Shown: positions 35,318 through 48,044 of the stretch, piece by piece
How positions within the stretch are numbered: the stretch's first letter is position 1
Layout: every line of letters starts with the position of its first letter
Assembly: GCA_964030785.1 (NCBI GenBank)
Contig: OZ034975.1
Span: 32,393,769-32,457,768 of the forward strand
Direction: 5' to 3'
DNA: 64,000 nt
DNA from: Siderastrea siderea
Lineage: Eukaryota > Cnidaria > Anthozoa > Scleractinia > Rhizangiidae
Notes under the pieces: model-generated
The model's input: the letters and a program-made list of their open reading frames with translations, nothing else
Databases searched by the model: none
What the model was told of the DNA's origin: nothing
Position numbers and translations under genes: made by a program

Positions 35318-36335
35318 TAAAGTGCAATGCTGCAACTCCAGGTTGGTTATCCTGTCCTCTGTTGGCATTTCTTAGATGCTGTGATGGGCAAAACTAGAAA
35401 GCCCTTTGAGCTACCTGGTTACTATTTATAGTACTTTCCATGTACATTCTGGTTGGATTGAGACAGTAGTTTGAGTTCAAAGAATACTCCCAAAATTTGA
35501 AGAGAAGGAAATTAAATGATTTTCTCAAAGGAAAAACAAACCATAGTCAGTTTCTGAAGATTTTTCCAAGAAACAAAAAAGAAACTTGAACACATCAGCC
35601 TGACGTTTTCAAGTTGCAATCCATTTCCGTCCTGACGATCTGCTGCCAAACACACTCAATTACAGTCTCAGAGGACTGGTAGAGTAGTTTAAAACAAAAC
35701 TCAACTAGTATTTTTGGGTTTTCTCTGATTAGGATATGTCTTTTAGCTTTTCAAAGTTATCATAAAATTTGGTGGCAGTGTCCCTTTAAGATGAACATGA
35801 CCAGTGAGTGATCAGGTGTATATAGTACACTGTACATGTCAAGGAAACTACCACTGACGACAGCTTCATGCACTCCCAAAGTGTCCTGTAGGAAACAAAT
35901 TTAGCTACATTTCTAATTACATGTATCATAAGCTGTGTTTATGGTTTTGCCAAATCAACACTGCAAACTTCAGTCATGCTTTAATTTGTGTGTGCAAACT
36001 TGATGAATGAGATGAGTTTGAGATATTCCAGTATAGAAACATTGTTCTCTTGTATGGTAATTTATTTGATTTGTAGCTCTCATATTCCCATACATGGGTC
36101 ATTTGACATTTATACTGTATCTTTGTTTTCTTGTTTTTAAACTGCGTTGGTAACTAGAGTCGCTAGATGTTAAAACAATGCTTTTACAGAGTTGTACATG
36201 CAATGTACTTTAGGGGGGGGGAGGGAAGGGTACATGTTGTAAATCCTTCCAGAGAGGCACACCTTTTCTCCCCCTTGAACGTACTTTTTTGACACCTAAT
36301 TCCCTTAAAAGTATGTTCTTATGCATTCTTGCCAG
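35318..36335 (+). other. Intron, 3-prime part
   Basis: No exon recognised. A TTAA-type MITE end (GCAGTGTCCCTTTAA) may lie near 35,775. A poly-G run precedes the acceptor region at 36,212. Confidence 0.4.
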
Positions 36336-36614
36336 AACTGCCTGTGAATTACACTGATGAAACAGCAGAAAAAGCTGCCATCCTGAAATGGGAAGCACAA
36401 GATGGGGCCAAGTACTATGTGGTGGAAATAAGTGGAACTGGTGTATATGACGATTATGTTGTTGGAAAAATGACATCTCTGGAGCTTCATTACCACACCT
36501 TTGTGTTCGAGGACCCTAAAATCAAGAGTGATGAAATAACAGTTTGTGCAACTGTGACTGCTATAGGTGATAAGGGAATCATAGGAAAGATGGGAAAGAT
36601 ACCAAGATGCTTAA
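36336..36614 (+). CDS. Ig-superfamily gene, exon with fibronectin-III-like domain
   Basis: The 279-bp exon (93 codons, phase 1 to phase 1) follows ATTCTTGCCAG and precedes GTAAGT at 36,615. Joined to the Gly of the third Ig exon it starts ELPVNYTDETAEKAAILKW. The Trp after alternating hydrophobics, then AKYYVVEISGTGVY, LELHYHTFVFED and EITVCATVTAIGDKG follow the strand order of a fibronectin type III domain (Trp in strand B, Tyr in strand C, Ala-x-x-x-x-G in strand F-G). It lacks a long linker. It is placed between the Ig domains and the membrane anchor, the usual arrangement for adhesion receptors. Confidence 0.75.
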
Positions 36615-37169
36615 GTAAGTTTCTAAAATGGTCTCTTTTGAGTTATGCATCTTATTTCACATTCTCTTCACATTCATCTATAAGTTCCAACCTTTATGCT
36701 GAGATACATGAAGTGGCAACGTTATTTACTTCGGTGTACCGCCTCTTCATCTCCAGGTTTGATCAAATAAAAGTTGGAAAATTGAATGTTGTTGGATAGT
36801 ACCTAGAAGCTACTGCTCAGTATGTATCTTTCACCGAGTGGTGGGGGGGGGGGGTACATGTTGTTGTGGTGGAGAGGTACATGCTGTTTGCTAGTTCTGT
36901 TATTGTTTTTATTGTTAGTTGTTGTTTTTTTTTCTTTTTTCTATGCCTCAGAACTGGCCTGAAACTTCAGATTTCCTTTGTAGTATTATTCTGGTGGGTC
37001 TGTTGTAGTTGATGATTGGACTATTTTATGGTTTTCCGATTTCTTTCTTCTGTGAGTTGAAGGTGTGGCATTTTTGCTGTCTAAAGTAACTGGAAACAAA
37101 CAGTTGGAAGCTGTTTTTAAATGTACTTTCATGCAGTAATTACTTTTTTTTTTCTCTTTTGCTCCGCAG

Positions 37170-37243
37170 CCGTCAAAAGTAGCCAAGTGACAGTGGAGCC
37201 TAGTCTTGTGTGCTTACTACTTCTTTTAAGTGTCAGTTGGTAA
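37170..37243 (+). CDS. Ig-superfamily gene, terminal exon with GPI-anchor-like tail
   Basis: The short last exon follows a strong pyrimidine-rich acceptor (TTTGCTCCGCAG). Joined in phase 1 it encodes a polar stretch TVKSSQVTVEPS, then VCLLLLLSVSW and a stop at 37,241-37,243. A small-residue region, short spacer and hydrophobic C-terminus with no cytoplasmic residues is the pattern of a GPI-attachment signal. A single-pass membrane segment is less likely because the hydrophobic run is only about 11 residues and nothing follows it. The protein would therefore sit on the outer leaflet with three Ig domains and one FN3-like domain. Confidence 0.65.
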
Positions 37244-38432
37244 GTAAGATCAAAACGGTTTTTTTTTTTTTTTTTTTTTTTTTTAACCCTTGAAATGACA
37301 TATTTACGATTAATGTAACCAGGGTCGGACAAAGCAAACAAAATGTGGCCGGATATATTATGTTCTCAAGGTTTAAGGACGGTGCCTCCAATAAGAAAAA
37401 TGTGGGTAGCCATGTATTTTTCAGAGATAATTAAGCAACCATAATTGTTAAAATGCTGCAAAATACAAAGAATGGATGGCATTTTCTTTCCAAATTTCAG
37501 CTCAATTATCAGTGAAAATGTGTGGTTCCCCTCAATTTTCTTTTTGGATTCTGATGGCCCTTGCTAAGATCTACTTTATCCACATAGTCTTAAACCCTTG
37601 CCCGGGTTGTAATTTCATGATATGAACTCACCAAATGTTACACAAAAGAAACTCATTAATATTTAGTTATACAACTCTAAACAATAACACGCATACAATT
37701 GTTCTTTTGTGTAGCATTTCGTCAATACGTATCATGAAATGACAACCAGTCCGAATATCTCCGACCATACCCGAGATGTGCAGAACGTATGCGCAGTAAC
37801 AAAATGCTGCACTGTCCTTAAAAAGACTTTCTGTACACTGTGTTTGACCACATTTTCCACATTTGCAAAATGCCAGATTTTCCACGAAAGCAGTCTTGTA
37901 TCCTGGGCGTTTCCTTCCCTCTTACTTGACTTTGTGTTCACCATCATTTGTGTTGTCCTGCACTTTGCTCCCCGAGAGGAAGAGAACGCCTAGGCACTCG
38001 TCTGTGTGAATAGGTGTAGTAGAGCCAGCCAATGGACATTCCCCTTGTACTACTTGTCGAAAAATGGGGAAAACATGATACGAAATACAGCATCTTTTTG
38101 AGGAAAATGGAAGACCCAGTGTCTAATAATTTACATTATACGTAAAATTTAATGAAAAATGGAAGAGAAAATAAATTCGGCACCTCAGGTACGAAGAAGT
38201 TTGTTATTAAAATGCGCGGGATGTTGCTGTGCTAGAAAGCAGTTAGTGACATAATTTTACACTGTGTTTGTAAGTTTTCATTGACTGAGGTTTCGACAAC
38301 TTGAGCGCCTTCACTCTGATGACGACTTCCACTCAGGTTTTTGAAACCTCAGTCACTTGTCACCACAAACAGTCCTTCTCAGGACTATACTCACCCGCAC
38401 AATCATAATTTACCGACCTATGATATGACTCC
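37244..38432. other. Intergenic, 3-prime of the Ig gene
   Basis: A 22-base T run follows at 37,259. A decayed repeat fragment with CAGTCCTTCTCAGGACTATACTCACCC (about 38,370) may be a Penelope-type tail, but I cannot delimit it. Confidence 0.4.
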
Positions 38433-38680
38433 TGGGGCCCGTTTCTCGAAACTCCCGATAACGTATCGAGCCCGAAAACTATTTTATGTGCACAATATTC
38501 TCCAATAATTATACAATTTGTATTGATTTTGAAAGCTAACTTCTAATCTTTGTAATTTCGTAAAGCATAAGTTATCGCTAAGTTTGCGCTAATAATTACC
38601 GTTACCTGATAAATAAATGAGCTCGAAAAAATACTCACTGGGCCCGGAAAGTTATCGGGAGTTTCGAGAAACGGGCCCCA
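38433..38680. mobile_element. 248-bp MITE with long perfect terminal repeats
   Basis: It begins TGGGGCCCGTTTCTCGAAAC and ends in its exact reverse complement. The perfect pairing extends about 30 bp, through CTCCCGATAAC. The interior is AT-rich and non-coding. Perfect ends imply recent activity or conversion. Confidence 0.85.
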
Positions 38681-40823
38681 AACCATTAACAAAAAATATA
38701 TACATATATGTTTTCAAAATCGTGAATGCACGCTTTCCAGCCTAATTCGATTCATCAGTTCATTACGTCTGAGCAACCTGATCTCCACAGGTCAAGTTTC
38801 CAGTTATTTACTTTTTTTTTTCCTTGTTTATTTTTTCTTTTTCAGAATTTTTATTTTGGCAAAGGTATAAACATTATGTTGGTTTAGTCCCCAAATGGGT
38901 CGCTCATTCATGCTTTCTTTTGTCTGTCCCTGCGTCCGTCCGTCCGTTCGCTGTGATAAAAAATGACATTTACATGTACATGTACTAGGAGTTCTAGCTA
39001 TGCTTGATTCCTAAGAAGCAGTTAGAAATTACATTGTACACGTATGCCGTAGTCCATAACCTTAACCAAGGTAATTATTCGACATACTTATGCCAAACAA
39101 ATTACTGACAGGCTTTGTATTTTGATCTAGGAAAATTTCATTGGAGATCCAAGACTAAAGGCCAACTAACTAAAATGGCGTCCTCTGCCTGATCTAGCTT
39201 CTAATCTGCTGTTGCGTGTCCTTGTTGGTGTGTGTTTATTAACCAAGTAGATGTAAATGTATCATGATTGCTTGTACCAAGTACATGTAGCATCAAAGTA
39301 ACGATTCCCTAGAGGAAGGGAACCGCTATGAATAATCTTTTTTCTTTAATTGTTATATTATTGTACAAGTTGTAACTTTTTAACGTAATGATTACTACAA
39401 ACAGCAACGGTTCAACCAGTAAAAAAAAAAGACGCCTTACGCTAATCTCGGGGTGTGGCATATCTGCGAGTGAGCTTTCCGGTTTAACCAAAAAGAGGGA
39501 TCAACCTTGACCTATTGCAGAGTGCCCCCTCTCCTCACCGTACAGGAGTGTATCTTTAAAACGTTTATCTTAATATGAACATTTTATTTTTAGTGCTTTT
39601 TTTTCTTCAGGGGGCGCATCTAAGAGTTTCCCGCTATATTGTTCTTTACAGTGTCGTTTACCCGTCATTTCCTTCCCGCCCTTTTTTTTTTTTTTTTGTT
39701 TGTGACTATTTAGTTAGCCCGTGTCGGACTAAAGAGCCCGTGAGGGACCACGATCCTTTAACTGTTGACTTTTAGTGACAGCAGATGTTTTTGAAAACCA
39801 CCTGATGCATCAGGCTAAATTCTAATAAATGTTGCCTTAACTAGAACGATCAAATGAATTTCACCAGTGTTACACATAGAAAAGCGACAAAACGTTTGTT
39901 GTGAAATTGAAGCAAAATTTGGCCTTGGCACTCGTTGCTACTTCCTGTTAAAAATTCACCGTTTCCTCAACATTCAGGTAAAATGCTTCAAACAGAAAAA
40001 AGGTAAAAAAACCATCAAAAGGCCACCAAACCTACAACAAAAACAGCAACAAGTAAGAACTAAAAGCAACGGGACTGAGCACTAAAACCTGACAAGTCGG
40101 TCTGGTATGCCTCTCAAATTTTGAATTGTGCGCAAGCCCAAAGTCAAATGTGCTTGAATGTTGAATGTAAGGGACCTTACTTTCCATGCTGCAAAGGAGA
40201 TTTTAGACGTTAGGGCTGGCTTTTGAGTAGATAGGGGCCAAAATTGTACCATCACGGCCTAAAAAAACTCAACCATCTGTGGGTTAAAGTCGCGATCGAT
40301 TTTCTTTCGTTTTTTTACTTTGATGGCGTTGTAAAATTAATAAACCTACTACGAAGAAACAAGTTTGAGGTCATCTGGTCTGTCTGTACAAGAACCAGCT
40401 AATTATTCAGACAAGTGTGAGCAACGGGTCAAGAAGCTGCAGTGGGCAGCTCAAAACTGTTTTGAAGACAAGTTCATATTAGATAGATTACATTTTAAAT
40501 ATGGGTCAACCACCCATATGTAAAATGTAAAAAAAAAAGAAGACGTGCACGAAGGCTGCTGAAAGAGTCCCTAGGTATTTAAACATCTGTAGCATTTTTT
40601 AAATCTCCCGTCGTAGGCATTAGTTAACGTTGACAATTTCCTGCTGAAGAAGAGGCATACAGTTTTTGCTCCACCCTGATTTTAGTCAGGTAGTCGCTTA
40701 AACGTCATTTGCTAAGTGGCCGTGAGCCCTAACTTTCACTTTCATTAGAACTGAGTATTTAGTTTGCCGGGAAATGTGTTAAAAAGTACGTGATGTCATT
40801 GTTTGGATAAAACCTTTTTTTAT
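38681..40823. other. Intergenic DNA, nothing recognised
   Basis: Only short ORFs and T-rich runs (38,812, 39,682) are visible. Confidence 0.45.
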
Positions 40824-40907
40824 TTAGAAAAGAAGTACATTTATCTGTTAGGCATGGGTCGCACTAAAGCAAATTTTTCAAAATTTCTGGCAAAAGCGAG
40901 GGATAAA
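40824..40907 (+). repeat. 85-bp direct repeat, copy 1
   Basis: A segment containing AAGTACATTTATCTGTTAGG and GCACTAAAGCAAATTTTTC is repeated with few changes at 43,003-43,088. Both copies could encode KKYIYLLGMGRTKA, so they may stem from a once-coding exon. Confidence 0.7.
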
Positions 40908-40971
40908 CTTTGAAACCGCAACCGTAAAGCAAACGTTTTGCAGTCGATTGCAGTGTCGCACTCGTGGGAGA

Positions 40972-41655
40972 TAATGGCCATTTTTATGCTGGAGACGTTA
41001 AAGTCGTCTTGACGCATTTAACGTCTCAGACGTAAATGTCAACAGAAAAGAAAAAAAAAAGGATTTCCTAAAAAAAGACTGGGTTCTGTTCCGGAAGAGT
41101 GTGGACACGACTTCAAGCGCGCGAAAAAACAAATCCACCTGCATGTAAACATGGCGGAGACTTTGCTTGGTTCACAGCTTCTGAAGTCTTGTTTGCGATG
41201 TTGTCAAGAAAGACAAGAAATGGAAAGGAGAAATCAGTCGAGGAAGCGAGTTTTGCTAGATATGGACGAGGAACTAGATATAACCGAAGCACTTAACTTT
41301 TGTGCCGTGGCGAACAAGAGAGCAAGGAACGAACGAAGCAGAGATGAACAAAGGGATTCCTCGTGGTGGAGAAACAGCTACCTAAAGCGCTTCAGGGCTA
41401 AATTCGTCGTCGTGTTTTTTATACTAGACGACTTCATCGTCTGAGATGTTAAAGTCGTCTGTTAAGTGCGACTGAACGACGCACTCAACGAAAGACGTTA
41501 ATGTCGCCAGACGTTAAATGCGGCTTCCTTATATTCTGTTTTTATACTAGACGTTAGTGTAGCCTGGAGACGACATTAACGGCTAGTATACGTCGTAGGA
41601 CATTAACGTCCTAGACGACTTTAACGTCTCTGGCATGAAGACGGCCAATTGTTAT
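40972..41655. mobile_element. Inverted-repeat element rich in GACGTTAA, possible PIF/Harbinger remnant
   Basis: The left end (about 40,975-41,035) and right end (about 41,570-41,655) are imperfect inverted copies dominated by the words GAGACGTTAAAGTCGTC and TTAACGTC. Inside, an ORF (41,151-41,444) starts in a good context and carries RDEQRDSSWWRNSYLKRF, which resembles the short Trp-rich segment near the N-terminus of Harbinger-type transposases. The catalytic part is absent. Superfamily assignment is tentative. Confidence 0.45.
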
Positions 41656-43002
41656 TAAATACACCTAGCGTCAACTGAAAGGTATACCAGTTGCACATAA
41701 GAGTAATCACCCAAAGCGCGTCCAGTTTTATTCTTCAAAAAATCTGCAACAACTTTTCTTGTTGAGCGTGTTGTATGAAACAAAATGAATGTTATTCGTG
41801 GTCAGCTCTTCGTCCTGTGTGATCATGGTTTGATTTCGACTTTTACGATCCAACGGTAAAAACACCACCATTCTTTCGCGAACAGCTAAACGTAACAAAG
41901 ACTAACATTTAACCGCATTTAAAGACAAGTATTGGGCGCGAACTGAAGGAGATGCACGCTTGTTTGATTGTGTCCTAAGTGTTCTGTTTTTCTTCCATGG
42001 ACGAGCGTTGTCAGTTGCTCCTGTGATTCATATAGTTCAGCTCGATTTTTCGAAACTCTGCCTGCCCCACCCAAGCGCTACGGCGTCTTTGATCTTTTTG
42101 CCGATTTTCAAAGTTTTTGCTAACCGGAAAAGTTAGGATCGCACTAGGATAATAACCCTGTTGACAGATTTTGACCGCAAAGTCAATAAACTTTCGCAAA
42201 TATTTGCCAAGTGCGACCAATGCCTTATAATATAATAGCGTAGTTTGGGGAAACTCTAAATCCCATAACTCCGAATTGCAAAGCTAGAAATGCCATTATG
42301 AGATGCTGCAACTTCGCCGTTGATGGCTCCAAGCCCATCTGAGAGAGGAGGAGGTGTTGTGTGAACAGATTCATTAAGGTCGACACACTCAAGGGACTGG
42401 TCCCATAATGTGAACTACTCATTTTAGTTAAATAGTTCTAATCACAGGTGGCAAAATATTTGGTCTTACGACTTGTTCCCTGGTTCAAAATAGTTTAAAC
42501 TAAGTAGGCTACTTACTGCGAGCAGATAGAAATATAAACTGATCACAAACCAAATCAAACTGTTCTTCCATTATAGGGCTTTTCGTGTACACGCTCTGGG
42601 GGTATGCAGGGGAGGGTTACGGACAGACCACGAATAGAAAACTCGAGCTAGCGCGAAAATCGCACGTGCGTCAAGTTTCCACGCCGCAGGCAATACACTG
42701 TAGTTACGCTTGCTACCGCGCTTTTCTAGAGACCAGTTTTCAGGACTAGCCCCTTCGTGCATGCCAACCTTAAATGTGAGATACTTTCGATTATTACAAG
42801 GCATTTTATATTACACTACGTTTCGCTTTAGTTTAGTGTTATGTCAGCTGTAGGTGACTGTATAACAAGTCACGTTTTTCCATATAGGAGCATTTTATGC
42901 CGTGCAGCCCAGACAAAGATGATGATTCTTTCTAAGTGGAGCACAGGCAGTCCTGGCTCAATACAAGAGACAAACACCGCAAACGTGACTCTAGCGTATC
43001 GG
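41656..43002. other. Intergenic DNA, nothing certain
   Basis: Short ORFs only; no conserved product recognised. Confidence 0.4.
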
Positions 43003-43113
43003 AGCATAAGAAGTACATTTATCTGTTAGGCATGGGTCGCACTAAAGCAAAGTTTCCAAAATTTCTGGCAAAAGCGAGGGATAAGCTGCTAAGAGAAGTG
43101 CTTCTCTTAGCAG
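43003..43113 (+). repeat. 85-bp direct repeat, copy 2, followed by a perfect hairpin
   Basis: Copy 2 of the 40,824 repeat runs to 43,088. At 43,086-43,113 follows CTGCTAAGAGAAG, TG, then its exact reverse complement, a 13-bp perfect hairpin. Confidence 0.7.
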
Positions 43114-45151
43114 TGGAAACTTCAAGAATATTTTCCACTATTTAAAACAAATCTGTTGTATTCCCATACAAACCTTTATAATTTAAACCGTTGTAACACA
43201 ACACCACCTAATACGCCGATACGCTCGAGTCACGTTCGCGGTGTTTGTCTCTTATCTTGAGCTTGGGCCGCCTGTGGGTGGAGTTTGAAGTAAAACAATA
43301 GAGTCCCAAAGCCCCGTTCTTTGCTTTTAACTCCTGAAAACCCTCTGCTTATTCAACCGGTGGTAACCTAAACGGATGAGCTTATAGTTGGATTTTACGG
43401 TATATAAACACACGTTGCACTGTAACTTTGTGTTTTGGTCAATTGTACCAGTTTATATCTTATGACAGTACTGTGATTATTAAAATTGGATTGTATGCGC
43501 ACTAGTTAGTACTCCTCAATTATTATTATTGTTATTTTAGTTTGTTTGTGTAACTTGCTCCAGTCGAAGGAGTCGTCCCGTAGTGAGTTGAACTCTACCC
43601 GTCGTCGCCTCTTAAGCCGTCCCAGGAGGGAGAGGGAGGGAGAGTACCCCAAAGAGCATGTAACTCTCATACACCCTTGTTTAGCAGTTTATTTTTGGGA
43701 TTTTCACTTTGAAAGGAATGGTTCCTTTCAAGAGTACCTTGGAGGAAACCAGGGTTTAACTGATGGGGTTGGGGGGGGGGGGAATGTATTATGCCGCCTT
43801 TTCACTTGGGAACATGCTTTCTGCCCTTCGCCTAACACTATCGATTTGTGGCTCTCCGTATATCAAAGGGTGCGAAAACGATTAACTTTCGTTGGTTGAC
43901 GGTGTTAATCATCAAAGCTTGAGAAGAACGTCACCTGCTTTAATTTGTCTTGTATCGCCCTATTTAATGGGAAACCGGCCAGTAACCGTACCACGGGGAA
44001 TTTTCTAAAATGTCTCCACGGTGCGATCAAAGGTGTCTTCATTGGTGGTTGTCGAAAACTGTTCAGAGGAGATGCGGAAAGTAACTGTCCGCAGACCTAG
44101 ACCTAGAGGTTGTGCCACACCACGGATGATTAAAGATGTTTCGGACAAAAAATTCTAGTTGGTCTCTTCAAACAACCACCTTGGGCTCCACGGTCTCCAT
44201 GAGAACCTGCCTAAACTCCGTGTGAGTGAGACGAGGCATTCTGTTGAACTAAAACAAGGATTACTAGTGGATCACTGACAGAATTATAAACTCCCAAATC
44301 AAAAAAAATGGAGAACGGTGCCCGCTTAAGAAGCGACAGTGGGTGAAGTGAAACCAGTCCAATGTTCGACGGTATCTACATATATATCCCTGCGACGAAA
44401 ATTGCTAAGTCAAATTCTTCAGTTTTCGTGAATTAAATTAGCCACTCTATAGCAAAAGAAACACGAATAGGATAACGTGTTATTTAAGAAGGGACCAAGA
44501 GAGACATTTTGATATTCTTTGATGTAATACCAGTCCGTGGGCCACCGAGTGAACTTCCCCCTCCCTCCCCCCACCCCCACCTTGGGGAATTTTGCAGACA
44601 TACACCGTTTGGAAGCTTAGGGCAAGGAGATTCCAAATCAGGTTGTTTGCAATTGATAAGCTGCTGCACGTGACTGTACGGCGGCTTTTCGTACTGGAGC
44701 GTCAAAACCACAGGATGCCCACGTCATGAGTCTTATAGAAAAAAATTTAACAAACAAAGCAACCAATAAAGCACTGTGAAATTGTGTCCCTTTAACTTAA
44801 CTCTATCATCACTACAGAAATGTGCACCTGGGCACCGTATGGGCACTGTATATACTTATATATGTCTGCAAAATTCCTCAGGGGGGGGGGGGGGTCACTT
44901 TGCTCCTTCTCGGCTCCATTAGGTTTCGCCCGCCCCACGCTGTTGCGGAAAGAAAGGTTTCCAGAATTCAAAGGAAACTGGTAAGTCATTAAGCGATTTA
45001 GGGCTATCATGTGCTTGAATTCTGGATTGCAAGAAGCAGACTCTGTTGCTATCTTGCTTACAATACGCGATAGATGAACCTGGAAAATGGAAGATTCATA
45101 AATATTCTATTACGCACCTCGTGTCTTCCTCCATTTTGCGAGTGCTGAATC
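43114..45151. other. Intergenic DNA with several poly-G tracts
   Basis: Poly-G tracts occur near 43,770 and 44,881. No gene or delimited element is supported. Confidence 0.4.
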
Positions 45152-45152
45152 A

Positions 45153-45183
45153 ACCTCGTCCCCAGGATCTTCTCGGCGTCTGA
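45153..45183 (+). repeat. Solo end of the MULE-like foldback family
   Basis: CAACCTCGTCCCCAGGATC at 45,153 matches the terminus of the 2031-5254 element with one or two changes. No partner end was found nearby. Confidence 0.5.
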
Positions 45184-45625
45184 TGACAGGGACTGACGGG
45201 CTATATTCTCAACCAATCAACAGTAATAGAAACTAGTACATTGGACCGGGCGTTTTGTCGCGTTTTGTAATATAATTATCGATTGAAAGAAAAAGCCAAT
45301 CGATGTAATATATATATATATCTAATTGATATATTGGATCCTAACTCGAAAGATAGGTATCCTCTGAGGTAAGAGATAAATCAATGGCGGGTTTCAGCGT
45401 ACACACGTATTTCACTTGGCAAGTTGTGTGGTACGCAGCTCTTGCAAGGTCTTCTCTGATTGGCTGAGAGAACAATAGAACAAACAACAAAACAATGGAC
45501 CTTAGCCCTGAAAACAATAGAGCTGCATGATACCAAGGTCCAATGAAATTAGAGGTTGTAAAGAGCTAGGTGGTAGCTGGGGGGGGGGGGGGGGTGGGGG
45601 GTCAAGTTTGACGCTATCAACTTAA

Positions 45626-45755
45626 CAAATTGACGTCAGTTTTTTACGCGTCTGCGGCTCGTGGATCTACAACACTTTGACAATATTATGACGAAATTTA
45701 TCGTCAATAAGAGGACAGACGCATAAAAAACTGACGTCAATTTGTTTTTTACAAT
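45626..45755. repeat. Inverted repeat around TTGACGTCAG
   Basis: AAATTGACGTCAGTTTTTTA near 45,628 is matched in inversion by TAAAAAACTGACGTCAATTT near 45,725, with ACGCGTCTG/CAGACGCAT extending it. Confidence 0.6.
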
Positions 45756-46301
45756 AACAAAAAGCCAAAACTGATTTTCAAACGAAGGAAAGGAATGCAA
45801 GAGTCCACGAAAGATGCGATTGCCGCGGAATCAGAATTTTATCGCTATAATTCGGAGAATCACAGGCTCGTAAACCAAAACGTAAGTAAGAATAGGCCAG
45901 AAATACAAGGAAAAATTCAAGTTGCTCAACTAACCTTTAATCCAGTGAAAACTGTTCACAAAATAATCCGCTAAAACACGGTTCAGCTTAATTTCATCGA
46001 CAATACAAATTCCCGCTCACCGCCGATTTTCAGGTCTGAATTCTCAACAAGCATCCTCATCCTTTCACTCTATGGTTGCAATGGTTGCTTCAGTTTTAAC
46101 CCATAAATTTTAGATGATAATTCCTCATTGGAGACTACTAGATTTGTGGTACAATTATCGCCTCATCAAGACTTCAGCACTGAAAAGTTTGACAAAACTT
46201 TTGCTGATTGCGTCAGCTTTACGTGTTTCATCCGTCTGTACTCTTATTGACAATAAAAATTAGCCAATCAGCGCGCGAGAATTCGCTCAGTTATTGTAAA
46301 A

Positions 46302-46375
46302 AGCCCTTTTCACAGTCACCTCAAAGTTCAAAAGTATTGAAATGCAAATGAGCTAAGGTGACTGTGAAAAGGGCT
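46302..46375. repeat. Perfect 20-bp foldback, 74 bp
   Basis: AGCCCTTTTCACAGTCACCT (46,302-46,321) is followed after 34 bases by its exact reverse complement ending at 46,375. It has the shape of a very small MITE or hairpin. Confidence 0.8.
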
Positions 46376-48044
46376 ACTCTGATTACTTTTCCCAAAGGAG
46401 GGAATCGCCTGCCAAATACTTGCAAATGCTAAAAATGCAAACTGCTGCTGCTAGGAATGCAAACTTACTACCTTCATTGAGTGCGATAAATCGATACACC
46501 ATGCATTACGCGTGAAATGCGATGCAAACAGACTATCGAATTTCCCATCCTACTGCATTTTAATTATCACGGTTTTGCAAGTAACCTAAATACGCGTGCT
46601 GGTACAATAGGTTAATTAGAAGTACCCTATAGCTATCAATTGAAGTACACTTTACACCATTATTTCATCTTTGCGCCTATCATAACATTGTTCTAATGGC
46701 TACTTCCACCACTGCTGACAAAATTACAGTAAGATATCATGTTCCACCTGTCCACAGCATTTTAAGCCGAGTAAACCAACCAAGTTCTGAGTAATTTCTT
46801 GAAGATTATTGTAACGCTGTGATCAAGCTAAAAAAACGCTAGGGATTTCGCACAGGTAGTTTTCTTGCGCGGGGGTGGGGGGATGGGGGCGGTCATCGAC
46901 ACGTTTATTTGCAACGGTAAAAAATGGTAAAAAATGTAAAAAATGTCGGGGTTTTTTTTAATTATCATTTATTGTTTATAATTTTTATTATTACTTTTTA
47001 AAATCTTTTTTGTGTCTAAAAATATTGATTTCGTCTACATTCAGGCTTTGAGTCTCTTGTCAAAAAAGCCAGAATTTTTAGGTCGTCTCTCCGTTACATG
47101 TATTGAACAGTTTACATTAGTTTTGTATACGATTGAATACTTTCATTCGGTTAGCAGTATTCAGAAGATATACAGATTTCACTTTCTAGTTGTCTGATAC
47201 GGCACCGCAGCGAGGAAAATCATAATAACGGGCTGTATGCCCGGCAGCCGCGCACAGGCTCAAATACACTAAATGCTCTGCAGTCAAAAATGTTCACCAA
47301 ATTTGCCCAGAAAGCCTTTCTCAAACCTCATGAAACTATTATATCTTTGTTTAGAAATGTCAAGCGATTCCAAAAATTATTTTGGCTGTGTAGTTGATGG
47401 GATAGGGGATGACCTTGCACGTTTGGATAATTTTCAGCTCGGCCTCGCTGGCACTCGTAGTGATCCGCAGTCGGAAAGTGTTACAGAATTTCCACTGCTA
47501 AGCTCATACAAACGGCTTGAGAGTATTAGATGTTCGTTTAGAAATGTCACGCGATTCCAAAAAATCATTTTTGGCTTTTTAGTTGAAGAAATGTCTGCCT
47601 GGGCTCATTATAAATTCACTATGTTATTGACACTTAGAAAATTTTTGCCCAGACTGCCGGGCATGGTTTCAAATGGACTATGCCCGGCAGTCGAAAATTT
47701 TAAAAGAAATTCTACTTAAAAGCTGACAATTAGTTATCTAACATTGAGAGAAACATCGAATACTCTCAAGCGGGTGAATATGCTGATACAAATTTCCGAC
47801 TGCCGGGCATTTAGTCTATTTGAGACCGTGCCCGGCAGTCTGAGCAGAAATTCATCGAAGTGTCAATTACATAACGAATTTATAGTGAGCCCAGGCTCAG
47901 ACATTTCTTCAGCTAAAAAACCAAAATGATTTTTGGAATCGTTTGACACTTCTAAACGAACGTCTAATACTCTCAAGCCGTTTGTATGAGCTTAGCAGTG
48001 GAAATTCTGTAACACTAATTTCCGACTGCGGATCAACTGCCCGG

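Noticed and set aside
47273..47719. 148-codon ORF as a gene
   Set aside because: It consists of two translated copies of a 187-bp-spaced repeat within a foldback element.
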